A DNA stretch of 64,000 nucleotides, taken from NCBI RefSeq assembly GCF_031885415.1, contig NZ_CP116871.1:434001-498000 (forward strand), read 5' to 3'. The number at the start of each line of letters is the position of its first letter. Position 1 is the stretch's first letter. The position numbers were made by a program, and so were the translations under genes. This document shows, piece by piece, positions 26,901 through 35,194 of the stretch. Under the pieces are notes generated by a model that was not told where the DNA came from, did not search any database, and was given only the letters and a program-made list of their open reading frames with translations. The stretch is from Microbacterium forte. GTDB lineage: Bacteria; Actinomycetota; Actinomycetes; Actinomycetales; Microbacteriaceae.

Positions 26901-27281
26901 GCGGAGCGGATCCATGCCACGACCCGGGAGCACGTCGCGCTCTACGACCACATCGGTGAGAAATCAGGGGGCGAGTCGCAGGAGCTCGTCGCGTTCATCG
27001 TGGGCGCCGCGCTGCGATACCAACTCGGCGACGCGGGAGCCGAGCGTCCCCGCTACGCGCCGGTGTTCATGGACGAGGCCCTGATCAAGGCGGATGCGCA
27101 CTTCACGAAACGTGCGATCGGCGCGTGGCGGGGTCTCGGCTTCCAGCTCGTGATCGGAGCGCCGAACGACAAGTACAGCGCGATCGAACCGCACGTCGAC
27201 GTGGAGTACGACATCCTGAAGGACACCCGCGGTCGCTCCTGGGCTCGTCCGAAGGTGGGCCTGCCGGCCGGGGGCGAGTGA
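23922..27281 (+). CDS. jetC: JetC/MksB: SMC-like ATPase of the MukBEF/Wadjet type
   Basis: 1119 residues. Head motifs are complete: Walker A CGGSGSGKSTL near residue 53, signature KSGGESQELVAF near 1020 and Walker B PVFMDEALIKAD near 1052. Long charged coiled-coil arms flank a hinge-like centre around DLPFVGELIEV and LGGFARTLLIDVSNL (about 490-530). In Wadjet systems JetC extrudes plasmid DNA loops with JetA and JetB, and JetD cuts. Here jetD is missing from the operon: the next gene, 29 bases on, is convergent. The complex could act as a chromosome-folding MksBEF without a nuclease, or use a JetD encoded elsewhere. All active-site motifs are intact, so it is not decaying. Confidence 0.92.
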   Translation: MTMMDTLFGMIPASSRGQQWVAEELQLINWGGYDGGPHRVRFSPDATLLCGGSGSGKSTLMDGYIALMMPHTTPFNGASNGGVTGRPRGDEQRNILSYGRGKIDESRTDEGTKLRVLRGDGEDTWSAVSMTWLDHDGSRFTAVRAWYIPADARTLEDTTRVRATVDGAFDLAQLERAATHRLTDTSVRAVGLDPVATDREFSARLYAVLGIGAAGSGAKAISLLARIQAGQQITTVDDLYKKLVLEEPETMATADAVVAHFDELESTRTRMLVAKQQVAALEPIRGISRRIEEASERMRVVDEVGVFSESTSLAALWSAERRLDLLRGVEADLRDRTHALQLAVREKNALIAAADSEREGLLDVLRQSGGDRLETAQRELRGVERRLEDVRRERSRFDAVAGELGIEVHDAVAFESLLTRIGRELPQAGIRGARAAFADAESARRAVETELAQVRAERDRSRDLRGSIPAHLHESRVLLAQAAGLAPTDLPFVGELIEVRTEFEPWREAFNLALGGFARTLLIDVSNLGRFRAAIDSVRTTERISYEGVHTGLAESRPADPRTLPGRLEHRSTPFTGWLQQRLRERFEYVCVDSSAELAEHSRALTITGQVSQGDRGFHGGHGRANLLGFSNARRLRELDEQVAELEIRRDAASSAAAEAEADLDRIEATAKAHAKIEDLTWEQIDVEAVEAERARWLTVEAEVTVENPKIAELRSQAEELRKRAGRLRDESARLGGDLTLAQDRWVEVTDQVDASQRIVDAAEAAEIALEERHRSFLDARFLGAEASVSVTASERLAHLDSALRTAATRLLEDRTSAATAHAEQREQMRRLMTGFLERWDTLTILPDPDESVAEFEGILDALETNGLHELESEWRDSLLKLSGNDLTSLDSTLGRALREIKNRIDPINRIMEELPFYDDEHRLQITPRENQSEARRRFRKELREVRGLIDTAGTDADRESVYRRMSRLIARMRRTAPDFAELIDVRNHVRVSAERIHATTREHVALYDHIGEKSGGESQELVAFIVGAALRYQLGDAGAERPRYAPVFMDEALIKADAHFTKRAIGAWRGLGFQLVIGAPNDKYSAIEPHVDVEYDILKDTRGRSWARPKVGLPAGGE

Positions 27282-27298
27282 TCGCGGGCGAGTGATCG
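27272..27298. repeat. Tandem duplication over the jetC stop codon
   Basis: GGGCGAGTGATCG occurs at 27272-27284 and again at 27286-27298 (period 14). The first copy contains the jetC TGA. It lies at the junction where a jetD gene would be expected. Confidence 0.8.
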
Positions 27299-27310
27299 AG
27301 GCGAGTCGGA

Positions 27311-28690
27311 TCAGCCCGACACGAGTGTTCGGATCGCGCCGACTGTGCGATCGATGTCGTCTCGGGTCGTCGCCCAGGACGACATCGAGCATCGCAGCGC
27401 CGCGCGACCACGCCACGCGGCGCCTGTCAGGGCAGCTGTGCCCTCGGCGAGCACGGCCTCGCCGAGGGCTCGCGTCGCCTCGTCGGAGTCGAGTCGGAAC
27501 ATCACCTGGGTGTAGTCGACGTCGTTGAGGATGCGGATGCCGTCGACCGAGGCGAGTCCGGATGCCATCGCCATGGCGTTCTCATGCAGTGCGTCGATGA
27601 GACGCGCGATTCCCTGGCGCCCGAGGCTGCGCATCGCCGCCCAGGCGGGCACGCCTCTGGCCCGCCTGGAGAGCTCCGGAGTGACATCCCAGGGATCGAG
27701 GCTCGTGAAGACGAGATAGTCACCGCCGGTGCGGAACGCGGCGATCGAGTCTGCAGGATCGCGGACGATCGCCATTCCGCAGTCGTACGGAGCATTGAGG
27801 GTCTTGTGCGCATCCGTCGCCCAGGAATCAGCCAGACCCATCCCCTCGGTCAGGGGGCGAAGCGAGGGCGACGCCGCGGCCCACAGCCCGAACGCGCCGT
27901 CGACATGCACCCACGCACCGTGGTCGTGCGCGATCGGGATGAGCGCGGCGAAGTCGTCGAACGCACCGGTGTGCACCTCGCCCGCCTGAAGGCAGACGAT
28001 GAGCGGCCCCGTGGCCTGACTGAGGGCGTGCTCGAGGGCCTCGGGTCTCATGCGCCCCTGGTCATCCGATTCGATCACGACCAGCTCGTCGGTTCCTATC
28101 CCGAGGAATCGAGCCGCCCGATCGATCGAGCCATGGCGATCGGCGCCGACGACGAATCTCACGGCGGGTGCGAGCCGAAGCCCCCTCTCCGAGAGATTCC
28201 AGCCGCTTCGTGCGAGAACGGCGTTGCGCGCTGTCGCCAAGCACGTGAAGTTCGCCATCTGGCCGCCCGTGACGAAACCGACGCTCGCGCTCTCAGGCAG
28301 TCCGAACAGGTCGAGCATCCACTGTCCGGCGATGCGCTCCATCGCGACCGTCGTCGGGGTGAGGGTCGCCGACCCCGAGTTCTGGTCCCAGGTCGACACC
28401 AGCCAGTCTGCGGCGAGAGCGGCGGGGTGGGTGCCTCCGATCACGAACCCGAAGAAGCGGCCTCCCGGAATCGCGACGAGGCCCGGATCACCCCGTCGTG
28501 CCATCTCCTCGATCACGCTCGCGGCATCCGTGCCCTCCTCGGGCAACGGACCCCCGAACGCCGACATCATCTCGTCGAGGCTCGCCCGCGGCCACACGGG
28601 TCTCTCGTCGAGCGACCCGAGAAAGTCGATTGCTGCGCGGTGTGCGGCTTCGAGGCCGCGGGTTCTGTCATCGACGGCTCTTTCGTCCAT
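27311..28690 (-). CDS. Group II PLP-dependent decarboxylase-like protein
   Basis: 459 residues, similar to aromatic amino acid / glutamate decarboxylases. The PLP lysine is in WATDAHKTLNAPYD; GGRFFGFVIGGTHPAALAAD and TGGQMANFTCLATARN are typical of the family, and VHVDGAFGLWAAASP carries the PLP-ring Asp. Substrate cannot be fixed; this actinobacterial branch is mostly uncharacterised. It converges on jetC with a 29-base gap, occupying the place where jetD usually lies. Base composition is like its neighbours, so there is no direct sign of recent transfer. Confidence 0.88.
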   Translation of the reverse strand: MDERAVDDRTRGLEAAHRAAIDFLGSLDERPVWPRASLDEMMSAFGGPLPEEGTDAASVIEEMARRGDPGLVAIPGGRFFGFVIGGTHPAALAADWLVSTWDQNSGSATLTPTTVAMERIAGQWMLDLFGLPESASVGFVTGGQMANFTCLATARNAVLARSGWNLSERGLRLAPAVRFVVGADRHGSIDRAARFLGIGTDELVVIESDDQGRMRPEALEHALSQATGPLIVCLQAGEVHTGAFDDFAALIPIAHDHGAWVHVDGAFGLWAAASPSLRPLTEGMGLADSWATDAHKTLNAPYDCGMAIVRDPADSIAAFRTGGDYLVFTSLDPWDVTPELSRRARGVPAWAAMRSLGRQGIARLIDALHENAMAMASGLASVDGIRILNDVDYTQVMFRLDSDEATRALGEAVLAEGTAALTGAAWRGRAALRCSMSSWATTRDDIDRTVGAIRTLVSG

Positions 28691-28847
28691 GAGTCAGGAC
28701 TACACCTGCGCTTCCCGTGATGCCAGAGGGTGCTGACCGCCCTCCCTGCGAAACGGGTGGGACGTCCGCCACAGCTCACGGGCGTGGTTCGATAGAATGG
28801 ACGACGCCCTGGGCAGTGCCCACGGCGGATACGACGAGCGGAGAATA

Positions 28848-29609
28848 ATGTCCGGGCATTCCAAGTGGGCCACCACGAAGCACAAGAAGGCCATCATCGA
28901 CTCCAGGCGCGCGAAGTCCTGGGCCAAGCTCATCAAGAACATCGAGGTCGCCGCCAAGCTGGGCGGAGCTGACCTGCAGGGCAACCCGACCCTTTTCGAC
29001 GCCGTGCAGAAGGCGAAGAAGACCTCGGTCCCGAAGGACAACATCGACCGCGCGGTGAAGCGCGGAGCGGGCATCGGTGGCGAGGCTGTCGAATACACCT
29101 CGATCATGTACGAGGGCTACGGCCCCAACGGCGTCGCCATGATGATCGAGTGTCTGACCGACAACAAGAACCGCGCGGCGGCCGAGGTGCGCACCGCGCT
29201 CAGCCGCAACGGCGGAACCCTCGCGGACCCCGGCAGCGTCGCCTACAACTTCAGCCGCAAGGGCGTCATCGTGGTCGGATCCGAGGGGACCACCGAAGAT
29301 GACGTGATGATGGCCGCTCTCGAGGCCGGCGCCGAAGAGATCGAGCCGCACGCCGAAGGCTTCGAGATCATCACCGAGGCCACCGATCTCGTCACCGTGC
29401 GCAGCGCCCTTCAGGAGGCGGGAATCGACTACGAGTCCGCCGACGTCGAGTTCGTTCCGAACCTCAAGGTCGAGATCGACGCAGACACCGCCCGCAAGAT
29501 CTTCCGCCTCATCGATGCGCTCGAAGACAGCGAGGACGTGCAGAACGTCTTCACGAACTTCGACCTCACGCCCGAGGTGCAGGCCGAGCTCGAGAACGAC
29601 GACGCGTAG
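28848..29609 (+). CDS. yebC: YebC/PmpR (TACO1) family protein
   Basis: 253 residues, beginning [20 protein letters not shown], the family hallmark. Members are described as transcription regulators (PmpR) and, more recently, as factors easing ribosome stalling; the role here is inferred by family. An acidic tail ends the protein. GGAGAAT precedes the ATG; TAGAAT (28793-28798) is a good -10, giving a leader of about 40 bases. Directly upstream of ruvCAB, as in many bacteria. Confidence 0.95.
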   Translation: MSGHSKWATTKHKKAIIDSRRAKSWAKLIKNIEVAAKLGGADLQGNPTLFDAVQKAKKTSVPKDNIDRAVKRGAGIGGEAVEYTSIMYEGYGPNGVAMMIECLTDNKNRAAAEVRTALSRNGGTLADPGSVAYNFSRKGVIVVGSEGTTEDDVMMAALEAGAEEIEPHAEGFEIITEATDLVTVRSALQEAGIDYESADVEFVPNLKVEIDADTARKIFRLIDALEDSEDVQNVFTNFDLTPEVQAELENDDA

Positions 29610-29614
29610 GCGCG

Positions 29615-29641
29615 GCGTCGCCCCGGGATCCGGGGCGACGC
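29615..29641. terminator. GC-rich hairpin between yebC and ruvC
   Basis: GCGTCGCCCCG (29615-29625) pairs with CGGGGCGACGC (29631-29641); the loop itself can pair inward. No T-tract follows, and the right arm ends 1 base before the ruvC -10 (TAGCCT, 29643-29648). It could slow read-through from yebC or shield the ruvC promoter. Confidence 0.45.
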
Positions 29642-29654
29642 ATAGCCTGGGGGA

Positions 29655-30239
29655 GTGACCTCCTCCTCGCTTCGCGTGCTCGGCATCGACCCCGGTCTCA
29701 CCCGGTGCGGTGTCGGTGTGGTCGACGTGGATCGGGCTCGTCGGGGCACACTCGTGCACGTCGGGGTCATCCGCTCCGAGCCCGATCTGCCGATCGGTGA
29801 GAGGCTCGCGCTGGTCGCTGCCGGCATCCGCGAGGTGATCGAGACCCATCGGCCCGACGCCGTCGCCGTCGAGCGGGTCTTCGCACAGCAGAACACCCAC
29901 ACAGTGATGGGCACGGCGCAGGCGAGCGGCGTGGCGCTGCTGCTCGCGGCCGAGGCCGGTCTTCCCGCAGCGACGCACACTCCGAGCGAGGTGAAGGCGG
30001 CGGTGACCGGCTATGGTTCGGCCGACAAGCGCCAGGTGCAGGCGATGATCGCGCGCATCCTCCGCCTGGATGCTCCTCCGCAACCGCCGGATGCCGCCGA
30101 CGCGCTGGCGATCGCCCTCTGCCACGCATGGCGACGCGGCGCTGCCGGCGCACCAGGGCAGGAGTCGCTGACACCGGCGCAGAAGGCGTGGGCTGATGCG
30201 GAGCGTGTCGCTCGAACATATCTACGATCCGGTGCGTAG
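29655..30239 (+). CDS. ruvC: Crossover junction endodeoxyribonuclease RuvC
   Basis: 194 residues. Cleaves Holliday junctions bound by RuvAB. Catalytic acids are visible in LGIDPGLTRCGVG, in VAVERVFAQQN and in the C-terminal PPDAADALAIALCHA. The GTG start lies 6 bases after TAGCCT (29643-29648) with no clear Shine-Dalgarno, so it is probably leaderless. First gene of ruvC-ruvA-ruvB; its stop codon forms part of the -10-like box before ruvA. Confidence 0.97.
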   Translation: MTSSSLRVLGIDPGLTRCGVGVVDVDRARRGTLVHVGVIRSEPDLPIGERLALVAAGIREVIETHRPDAVAVERVFAQQNTHTVMGTAQASGVALLLAAEAGLPAATHTPSEVKAAVTGYGSADKRQVQAMIARILRLDAPPQPPDAADALAIALCHAWRRGAAGAPGQESLTPAQKAWADAERVARTYLRSGA

Positions 30240-30248
30240 GCTGGTCGG

Positions 30249-30854
30249 ATGATCTCCTCGCTGCACGGCGCTGTTCTCCACTCGACCGCCGATCAGGTCA
30301 TCATCGACGTCGGTGGCGTCGGATTCTCGGTCGCCGTTCCCGCCGATGTCGCGCACACCGCGACGGTCGGCGAGAAGCTGCTGCTGCACACGAGCCTGAT
30401 CGTCCGCGAGGACTCCCTGTCTCTGTTCGGATTCGCCGATCGCAGCGAGCTGGAGATCTTCGGACTGCTCATCAGCGTCACGGGCGTCGGACCGAAGTCG
30501 GCGCTCGGGGTGCTCTCGCACCTCACCGTCGACCAGATCGCCGAGGCCGTGACCGGCGAGGACGACGCGCCGTTCCGGCGTGTCTCCGGTATCGGACCGA
30601 AGACGGCCAAACTCATCGTCCTCCAGCTCGCAGGCAAGGTGCACCCCGTCGGCGCCGGGTCGAAGCCGGTGAAGACCGGCCCAGTCGACGTCGTCGATCA
30701 GGTCACCGCCGCGCTGGTCGGCCTCGGGTGGTCCGAGAAGGTCGCCGCCGAGGCCGCCGCGCAGACGGCCGCCGAGGCATCCGAGGCAGAGCGAGCGTCA
30801 GTCGCGCCGCTCCTGCGCCGCACTCTGGCTCTCCTGGGGCCGGCGCGTGTCTGA
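30249..30854 (+). CDS. ruvA: Holliday junction DNA helicase subunit RuvA
   Basis: 201 residues. Binds the four-way junction and loads RuvB. Begins [20 protein letters not shown], has the helix-hairpin-helix signatures [16 protein letters not shown] and [19 protein letters not shown], and a C-terminal RuvB-contact domain (about 150-201, [13 protein letters not shown]). A TAGGCT at 30237-30242, overlapping the ruvC stop, is 6 bases upstream of the ATG: an internal leaderless promoter is possible. Overlaps ruvB by 8 bases. Confidence 0.97.
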   Translation: MISSLHGAVLHSTADQVIIDVGGVGFSVAVPADVAHTATVGEKLLLHTSLIVREDSLSLFGFADRSELEIFGLLISVTGVGPKSALGVLSHLTVDQIAEAVTGEDDAPFRRVSGIGPKTAKLIVLQLAGKVHPVGAGSKPVKTGPVDVVDQVTAALVGLGWSEKVAAEAAAQTAAEASEAERASVAPLLRRTLALLGPARV

Positions 30855-31872
30855 CGTCCGCGACGCCGCCGAGCCGGCGGACGACACCGAGCTCGCCATC
30901 GAGGGTGCTCTGCGCCCCACGAGCCTGGGCGAGTTCGTCGGTCAGCAGAAGGTCCGTGGGCAGCTCCAGCTCCTGCTCGATGCGGCGCGGATCCAGAACC
31001 GTCCGCCGGATCACATCCTGCTCGCGGGTCCTCCTGGACTCGGCAAGACCACGCTGGCGATGATCGTCGCGCATGAGAGCGAGCGCCCGCTGCGACTCTC
31101 GAGCGGACCCGCGATCCAGCATGCCGGCGACCTCGCCGCCCTGCTCTCGAGTCTCGTGCCCGGCGAAGTGCTGTTCATCGACGAGATCCATCGAATGGCT
31201 CGCTCTGCGGAGGAGATGCTGTACCTCGCGATGGAGGACTTCCGCATCGACATCATGGTCGGCAAAGGCGCGGGAGCGACCAGCATCCCGCTCGACCTCG
31301 CCCCGTTCACGCTCGTCGGCGCCACCACTCGCTCGGGCCTGCTCCCGAACCCGCTGCGCGACCGCTTCGGATTCACCGGCCACCTCGAGTTCTACGACGA
31401 ACCGGAACTCGAGCGCGTCATCGATCGCTCCGCTCTCATGCTGCGCGTCGATCTGCCGCGGGATTCGCTCTCTGAGATCGCCCGCCGGTCGCGGGGTACA
31501 CCGCGAATCGCGAACCGCCTGCTCCGACGGGTGCGCGACTATGCGCTCGTCCACGGCGGCGGGGAGGCCTCGTTGCACGGGGTCCGGGCCGCGCTCGAGC
31601 TCTACGACGTCGACCCGATCGGCCTCGACCGTCTCGACCGCGCCGTGCTCGAGGCTCTCGTGCGTCGCTTCCGCGGCGGGCCGGTCGGCCTCAGCACGCT
31701 CGCGGTGGCTGTCGGCGAGGAGGCGGAGACCGTCGAGAGCGTGGTCGAGCCGTACCTCGTGCGCATCGGATTCCTCGGCCGGACACCGCGTGGTCGAGTG
31801 GCCATGCCGGAGGCCTACGCCCACCTGGGGATCGCGCACCCCGATGGGGCGCTTCGACTTGATGACCTATAA
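30847..31872 (+). CDS. ruvB: Holliday junction branch migration ATPase RuvB
   Basis: 341 residues from GTG 30847. Hexameric AAA+ motor that drives branch migration with RuvA. Walker [12 protein letters not shown], Walker [11 protein letters not shown], sensor 1 [18 protein letters not shown] with the arginine finger, and the C-terminal winged helix ([14 protein letters not shown]). The last codons contain a perfect TATAAT (31868-31873) that is probably the -10 of yajC. Confidence 0.97.
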   Translation: MSDVRDAAEPADDTELAIEGALRPTSLGEFVGQQKVRGQLQLLLDAARIQNRPPDHILLAGPPGLGKTTLAMIVAHESERPLRLSSGPAIQHAGDLAALLSSLVPGEVLFIDEIHRMARSAEEMLYLAMEDFRIDIMVGKGAGATSIPLDLAPFTLVGATTRSGLLPNPLRDRFGFTGHLEFYDEPELERVIDRSALMLRVDLPRDSLSEIARRSRGTPRIANRLLRRVRDYALVHGGGEASLHGVRAALELYDVDPIGLDRLDRAVLEALVRRFRGGPVGLSTLAVAVGEEAETVESVVEPYLVRIGFLGRTPRGRVAMPEAYAHLGIAHPDGALRLDDL

Positions 31873-31873
31873 T
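31868..31873 (+). promoter_or_regulatory. -10 element of the yajC-secDF promoter
   Basis: A perfect TATAAT spanning the ruvB stop codon, 74 bases upstream of yajC. No good -35 at the usual distance (sequence there is GC-rich), which is common in Actinobacteria. Confidence 0.6.
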
Positions 31874-31946
31874 CACTGAAGACTTCCCCCGATAGAACTG
31901 CGCGCCCGTCTGTGGTGCGCGCACCTGAGAAAGGCCCTTCGCCACC

Positions 31947-32354
31947 ATGCCCATGGAAATCCTCCTCTTCGGCCTTCTCGCCGTGCTCGTCGTGTTCATG
32001 TTCGTCAACGGACGCAAGCGCCAGAAGCAGATGAAGGCGGAGCAGGAGGAGAAGGCCACCAAGACGGTTCCCGGTGTCAAGGTGCTCCTGCAGGGTGGTC
32101 TCTACGGCACGATCGTGGCGTACGACCACGATGACCTCGACTCGCCCGCGCTCGTCGAGATCGCGCCCGGCACGGTCATCGAGGTGCACAGCCAGGCGAT
32201 CCTCCGCATCGTCGAGCCCAAGGACGCCGTCGTCGAGGATGCTGACGACTCGGTCGTCGTCGTCGATGAGGCGCCCATCGTCGATGACGCTCCTGCGATC
32301 GAGACCACCGAAGAGACCCGTCGTCGTCTCGAGCGCGACGCCGACGACAAGTAG
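31947..32354 (+). CDS. yajC: Preprotein translocase accessory subunit YajC
   Basis: 135 residues with one N-terminal membrane helix (about 3-20: ILLFGLLAVLVVFMFV) followed by a basic NGRKRQKQMKAEQEEK stretch and the YajC core GVKVLLQGGLYGTIVAYDHD. The C-terminus is long and acidic. Works with SecDF at the Sec translocon. Has a leader of about 70 bases and AGAAAGG upstream. Lies 52 bases before secD, the usual order. Confidence 0.93.
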   Translation: MPMEILLFGLLAVLVVFMFVNGRKRQKQMKAEQEEKATKTVPGVKVLLQGGLYGTIVAYDHDDLDSPALVEIAPGTVIEVHSQAILRIVEPKDAVVEDADDSVVVVDEAPIVDDAPAIETTEETRRRLERDADDK

Positions 32355-32406
32355 TCTTCGCGCTGCACGACTTCGGCACTCCGGCATCTTAGAAAGCTGA
32401 TCACAC

Positions 32407-34137
32407 GTGGCCACTTCTTCCCCGGTCCGTCATGCCTGGCGGGTCCTCATGGGCCTGCTCCTGGTGACGGGCGTCCTCTTCGGCATCAACGCCCTCGGCG
32501 TCCACGTGTTCGAGAAGAGCTCCTGGTCTCCTGAGCTCGCGCTCGACCTCCAGGGCGGCACGCAGATCGTGCTGAGCGCGGAGACCGAAGACGGAGCTGC
32601 GCCCTCGCCGGAGCAGCTCGATCAGGCCGCGGCGATCATCCGACAGCGCGTCGACGCGTCTGGCGTGGCCGAGGCAGACATCACCACTGAGGGCGGCCGC
32701 AACATCGTGGTCCAGATCCCGGGTGTCGCCGACGAGCAGACGCGTGCCCGGATCCAGTCCAGCGCGCAGCTCGAGTTCCGCCCGGTGCTCGCCACGACCG
32801 CAGGCACCAACCAGTACGTGGGTGAAGACGGCAACGAGACGGCCTATCCGACTCCGGACGACTCGCTGAACGCGACGCCGACGGCCGAGCCGACGGATGC
32901 GAGCGACCTCGCATGGGTGACAGACCGACTGGCCGCAGAGTTCCAGGCCTACGACTGCGCCAACCCCGACAACGACCCCTCGAACGCGCCCAAGGATCAG
33001 CCGCTCATCGCGTGCGATCCCTCCGGGCAGGCGAAGTACCTGCTGGGACCGACCGAGCTCACGGGCGATGCGATCACGGACGCCTCGGCAGGCCGTGACC
33101 CGAGGACGGGCGCATGGCTCGTCCAGCTCACCATGAACGGAGACGGCGCCGAGGCATTCGGCGAGGTCAGCACCCGCCTCAACCAGAACCGCCTGGCTGA
33201 GCTCTCGCCGCGTGACCAGTTCGCCTTCGTCCTCGACGGGTCCGTCATCAGCGCACCGCGCATGAACGGGCAGATCCTCGACGGCCGCCCCAGCATCTCG
33301 GGCGACTTCACCCAGGAATCCGCGACCGCCCTGGCTGACCAGCTCAAGTTCGGCGCGCTGCCGCTCAGCTTCGAGGTGCAGAGCTCCGACACGATCTCGG
33401 CGACCCTGGGCACACAGCAGCTCCAGATCGGCCTCATCGCCGGACTCATCGGTCTCGCTCTCGTGGCGATCTACTCGCTGATCGTGTATCGCGCGCTCGG
33501 AACCGTGATCATCGCCTCGATCGCCGTGATGGCGGTGCTGACCTACGTCATCATCTGCATCCTCGCATGGCGACTCGGGTTCCGCCTGTCGCTCGCCGGC
33601 GTCGCGGGTCTCATCGTCTCGATCGGCTTCACCGCCGACTCCTTCATCGTCTACTTCGAGAGGATCCGAGACGAGCTGCGCGACGGCAAGTCGATCACTT
33701 CGGCGGTCGAAGACGGCTGGGGCAGAGCCAAGCGGACCATCTACATCTCGAAGTCGATTAACATCCTCGCGGCCGTCGTGCTGTACATCCTCGCTGACTC
33801 CACAGTGAAGGGCTTCGCCTTCACACTGGGTCTGACGACCCTCATCGACGTGTTCATCTTCGTGATCTTCACCCACCCGGTGATGCAGCTGCTCGCTCGC
33901 ACGAAGTTCTTCGGCGGCGGACACAAGCTCTCCGGCCTCGACCCCGAATCGCTGGGCGCGGTGTACCGCAGCCGGTCGCAGTTCCGTCAGGTGCCGACCG
34001 CCACGGCGGGGCGCGGTGCGAAGAACGCCAGGGCCAAGGGTGAAGCCGAGCGCCGTCAGACCATCGCAGAGCGCAAGCGCGCCGAAGCACTAGCCGGTGA
34101 CAGATCCAGCCGCACCGGAAGCGAGGGGGACGCCTGA
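32407..34137 (+). CDS. secD: Protein translocase subunit SecD
   Basis: 576 residues from GTG 32407. One N-terminal helix (about 12-32), a large extracytoplasmic P1 region including LDLQGGTQIVLSAE and an inserted Asn/Asp/Pro-rich stretch (about 135-210), then five C-terminal helices from about residue 335, with the conserved IGFTADSFIVYFERIRDEL element carrying proton-path Asp/Arg residues. Uses the proton gradient to help pull proteins out of SecYEG. The basic C-tail is actinobacteria-like. TGATG overlap with secF. Confidence 0.96.
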   Translation: MATSSPVRHAWRVLMGLLLVTGVLFGINALGVHVFEKSSWSPELALDLQGGTQIVLSAETEDGAAPSPEQLDQAAAIIRQRVDASGVAEADITTEGGRNIVVQIPGVADEQTRARIQSSAQLEFRPVLATTAGTNQYVGEDGNETAYPTPDDSLNATPTAEPTDASDLAWVTDRLAAEFQAYDCANPDNDPSNAPKDQPLIACDPSGQAKYLLGPTELTGDAITDASAGRDPRTGAWLVQLTMNGDGAEAFGEVSTRLNQNRLAELSPRDQFAFVLDGSVISAPRMNGQILDGRPSISGDFTQESATALADQLKFGALPLSFEVQSSDTISATLGTQQLQIGLIAGLIGLALVAIYSLIVYRALGTVIIASIAVMAVLTYVIICILAWRLGFRLSLAGVAGLIVSIGFTADSFIVYFERIRDELRDGKSITSAVEDGWGRAKRTIYISKSINILAAVVLYILADSTVKGFAFTLGLTTLIDVFIFVIFTHPVMQLLARTKFFGGGHKLSGLDPESLGAVYRSRSQFRQVPTATAGRGAKNARAKGEAERRQTIAERKRAEALAGDRSSRTGSEGDA

Positions 34138-35126
34138 TGGCTTCCATGAATGAGTTCGGCAACAACCTGTACTCGGGAAAGACCTCTTTCCCGTTCGTCG
34201 CCAAGCGCCGCCTGTGGTTCATCATCGCGATCGCCCTGGTCGTCGGTTCGGCGCTGGTGCCCCTCCTGCGCCCGATCCAGTTCTCGATCGAGTTCACCGG
34301 CGGGTCGCAGTTCACGGTTCAGGCGCCCGACAGCACCGACCAGCGGACCGCGACCGACGCGGTGCAGTCCGTCGTGCCGGGTGCAGCGACCAAGGTCGTC
34401 GTCATCAACGGCAGTGACATCCGCGTGCAGACCGATCAGATGGGCGCGGATGAGACCCAGCAGGTCTCCAACGCTCTGGCCGATGCCTTCGGAGTCGAAC
34501 CCGACAGCGTGACGTCGTCGTTCATCGGCCCAGCATGGGGCGAGAACGTCACCAGGCAGTCGTTGTGGGGACTTGCGATCTTCCTCGCACTGACCTTCCT
34601 GATCCTCGCCATCTACTTCCGCACCTGGAAGATGTCCGCGGCTGCGATCGTCGGCCTTCTGGATGTGCTCGTGATCACCGTCGGCGTCTACGCCCTCGCC
34701 GGTTTCGAGATCTCGCCCCCGGCGGTGATCGGTTTCCTCACGATCCTCGCCTATTCGCTGTACGACACGACGGTGGTGTTCGACAAGATCAGGGAGAACA
34801 CGACGGAGGACGGCGAGAACTCGTCTCGGACGTTCGGCGAGTCGGTCAACCTCGCGGTGAACCAGACGCTGGTCCGATCGATCAACACCTCGGTCGTGGC
34901 CGCTCTGCCGGTGGGAGCGGTGCTCTTCATCGGCGCCTTCTGGCTCGGTGCCGAGTCGCTCACGGACATCTCGCTCTCGATCTTCGTCGGCATCCTGGTC
35001 GCGACCTACTCGACGCTGTTCGTGGCTGCTCCGCTCTACTCGCTGTTCCGCGAGAACGAGCCGCAGATCGCGGCGCGCGACGCGAAGATCCGCGAGGCGC
35101 GAAGCCTCGCAGCCGCAGAAGCCTGA
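34137..35126 (+). CDS. secF: Protein translocase subunit SecF
   Basis: 329 residues, ATG sharing its A with the secD stop. Six helices expected: WFIIAIALVVGSALVPLL near the N-terminus, a short periplasmic P4 region (FSIEFTGGSQFTVQ), then five helices from about residue 140, including the conserved ILAYSLYDTTVVFDKIRENT. Partner of SecD in the Sec holotranslocon. secF and relA are separated by 68 bases with a -10-like TAAACT for relA. Confidence 0.96.
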   Translation: MASMNEFGNNLYSGKTSFPFVAKRRLWFIIAIALVVGSALVPLLRPIQFSIEFTGGSQFTVQAPDSTDQRTATDAVQSVVPGAATKVVVINGSDIRVQTDQMGADETQQVSNALADAFGVEPDSVTSSFIGPAWGENVTRQSLWGLAIFLALTFLILAIYFRTWKMSAAAIVGLLDVLVITVGVYALAGFEISPPAVIGFLTILAYSLYDTTVVFDKIRENTTEDGENSSRTFGESVNLAVNQTLVRSINTSVVAALPVGAVLFIGAFWLGAESLTDISLSIFVGILVATYSTLFVAAPLYSLFRENEPQIAARDAKIREARSLAAAEA

Positions 35127-35194
35127 TCGTCCCCGCTCCTCGGGGCCGCACCCCGCAGGGCACGCGTAAACTGTTGTGATTCGGAGGTGAGCGG

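Noticed and set aside
23721..26951. 1076-codon open frame antisense to jetB and jetC
   Set aside because: Same shadow effect; the sense proteins are well supported and the antisense one has no family signature.
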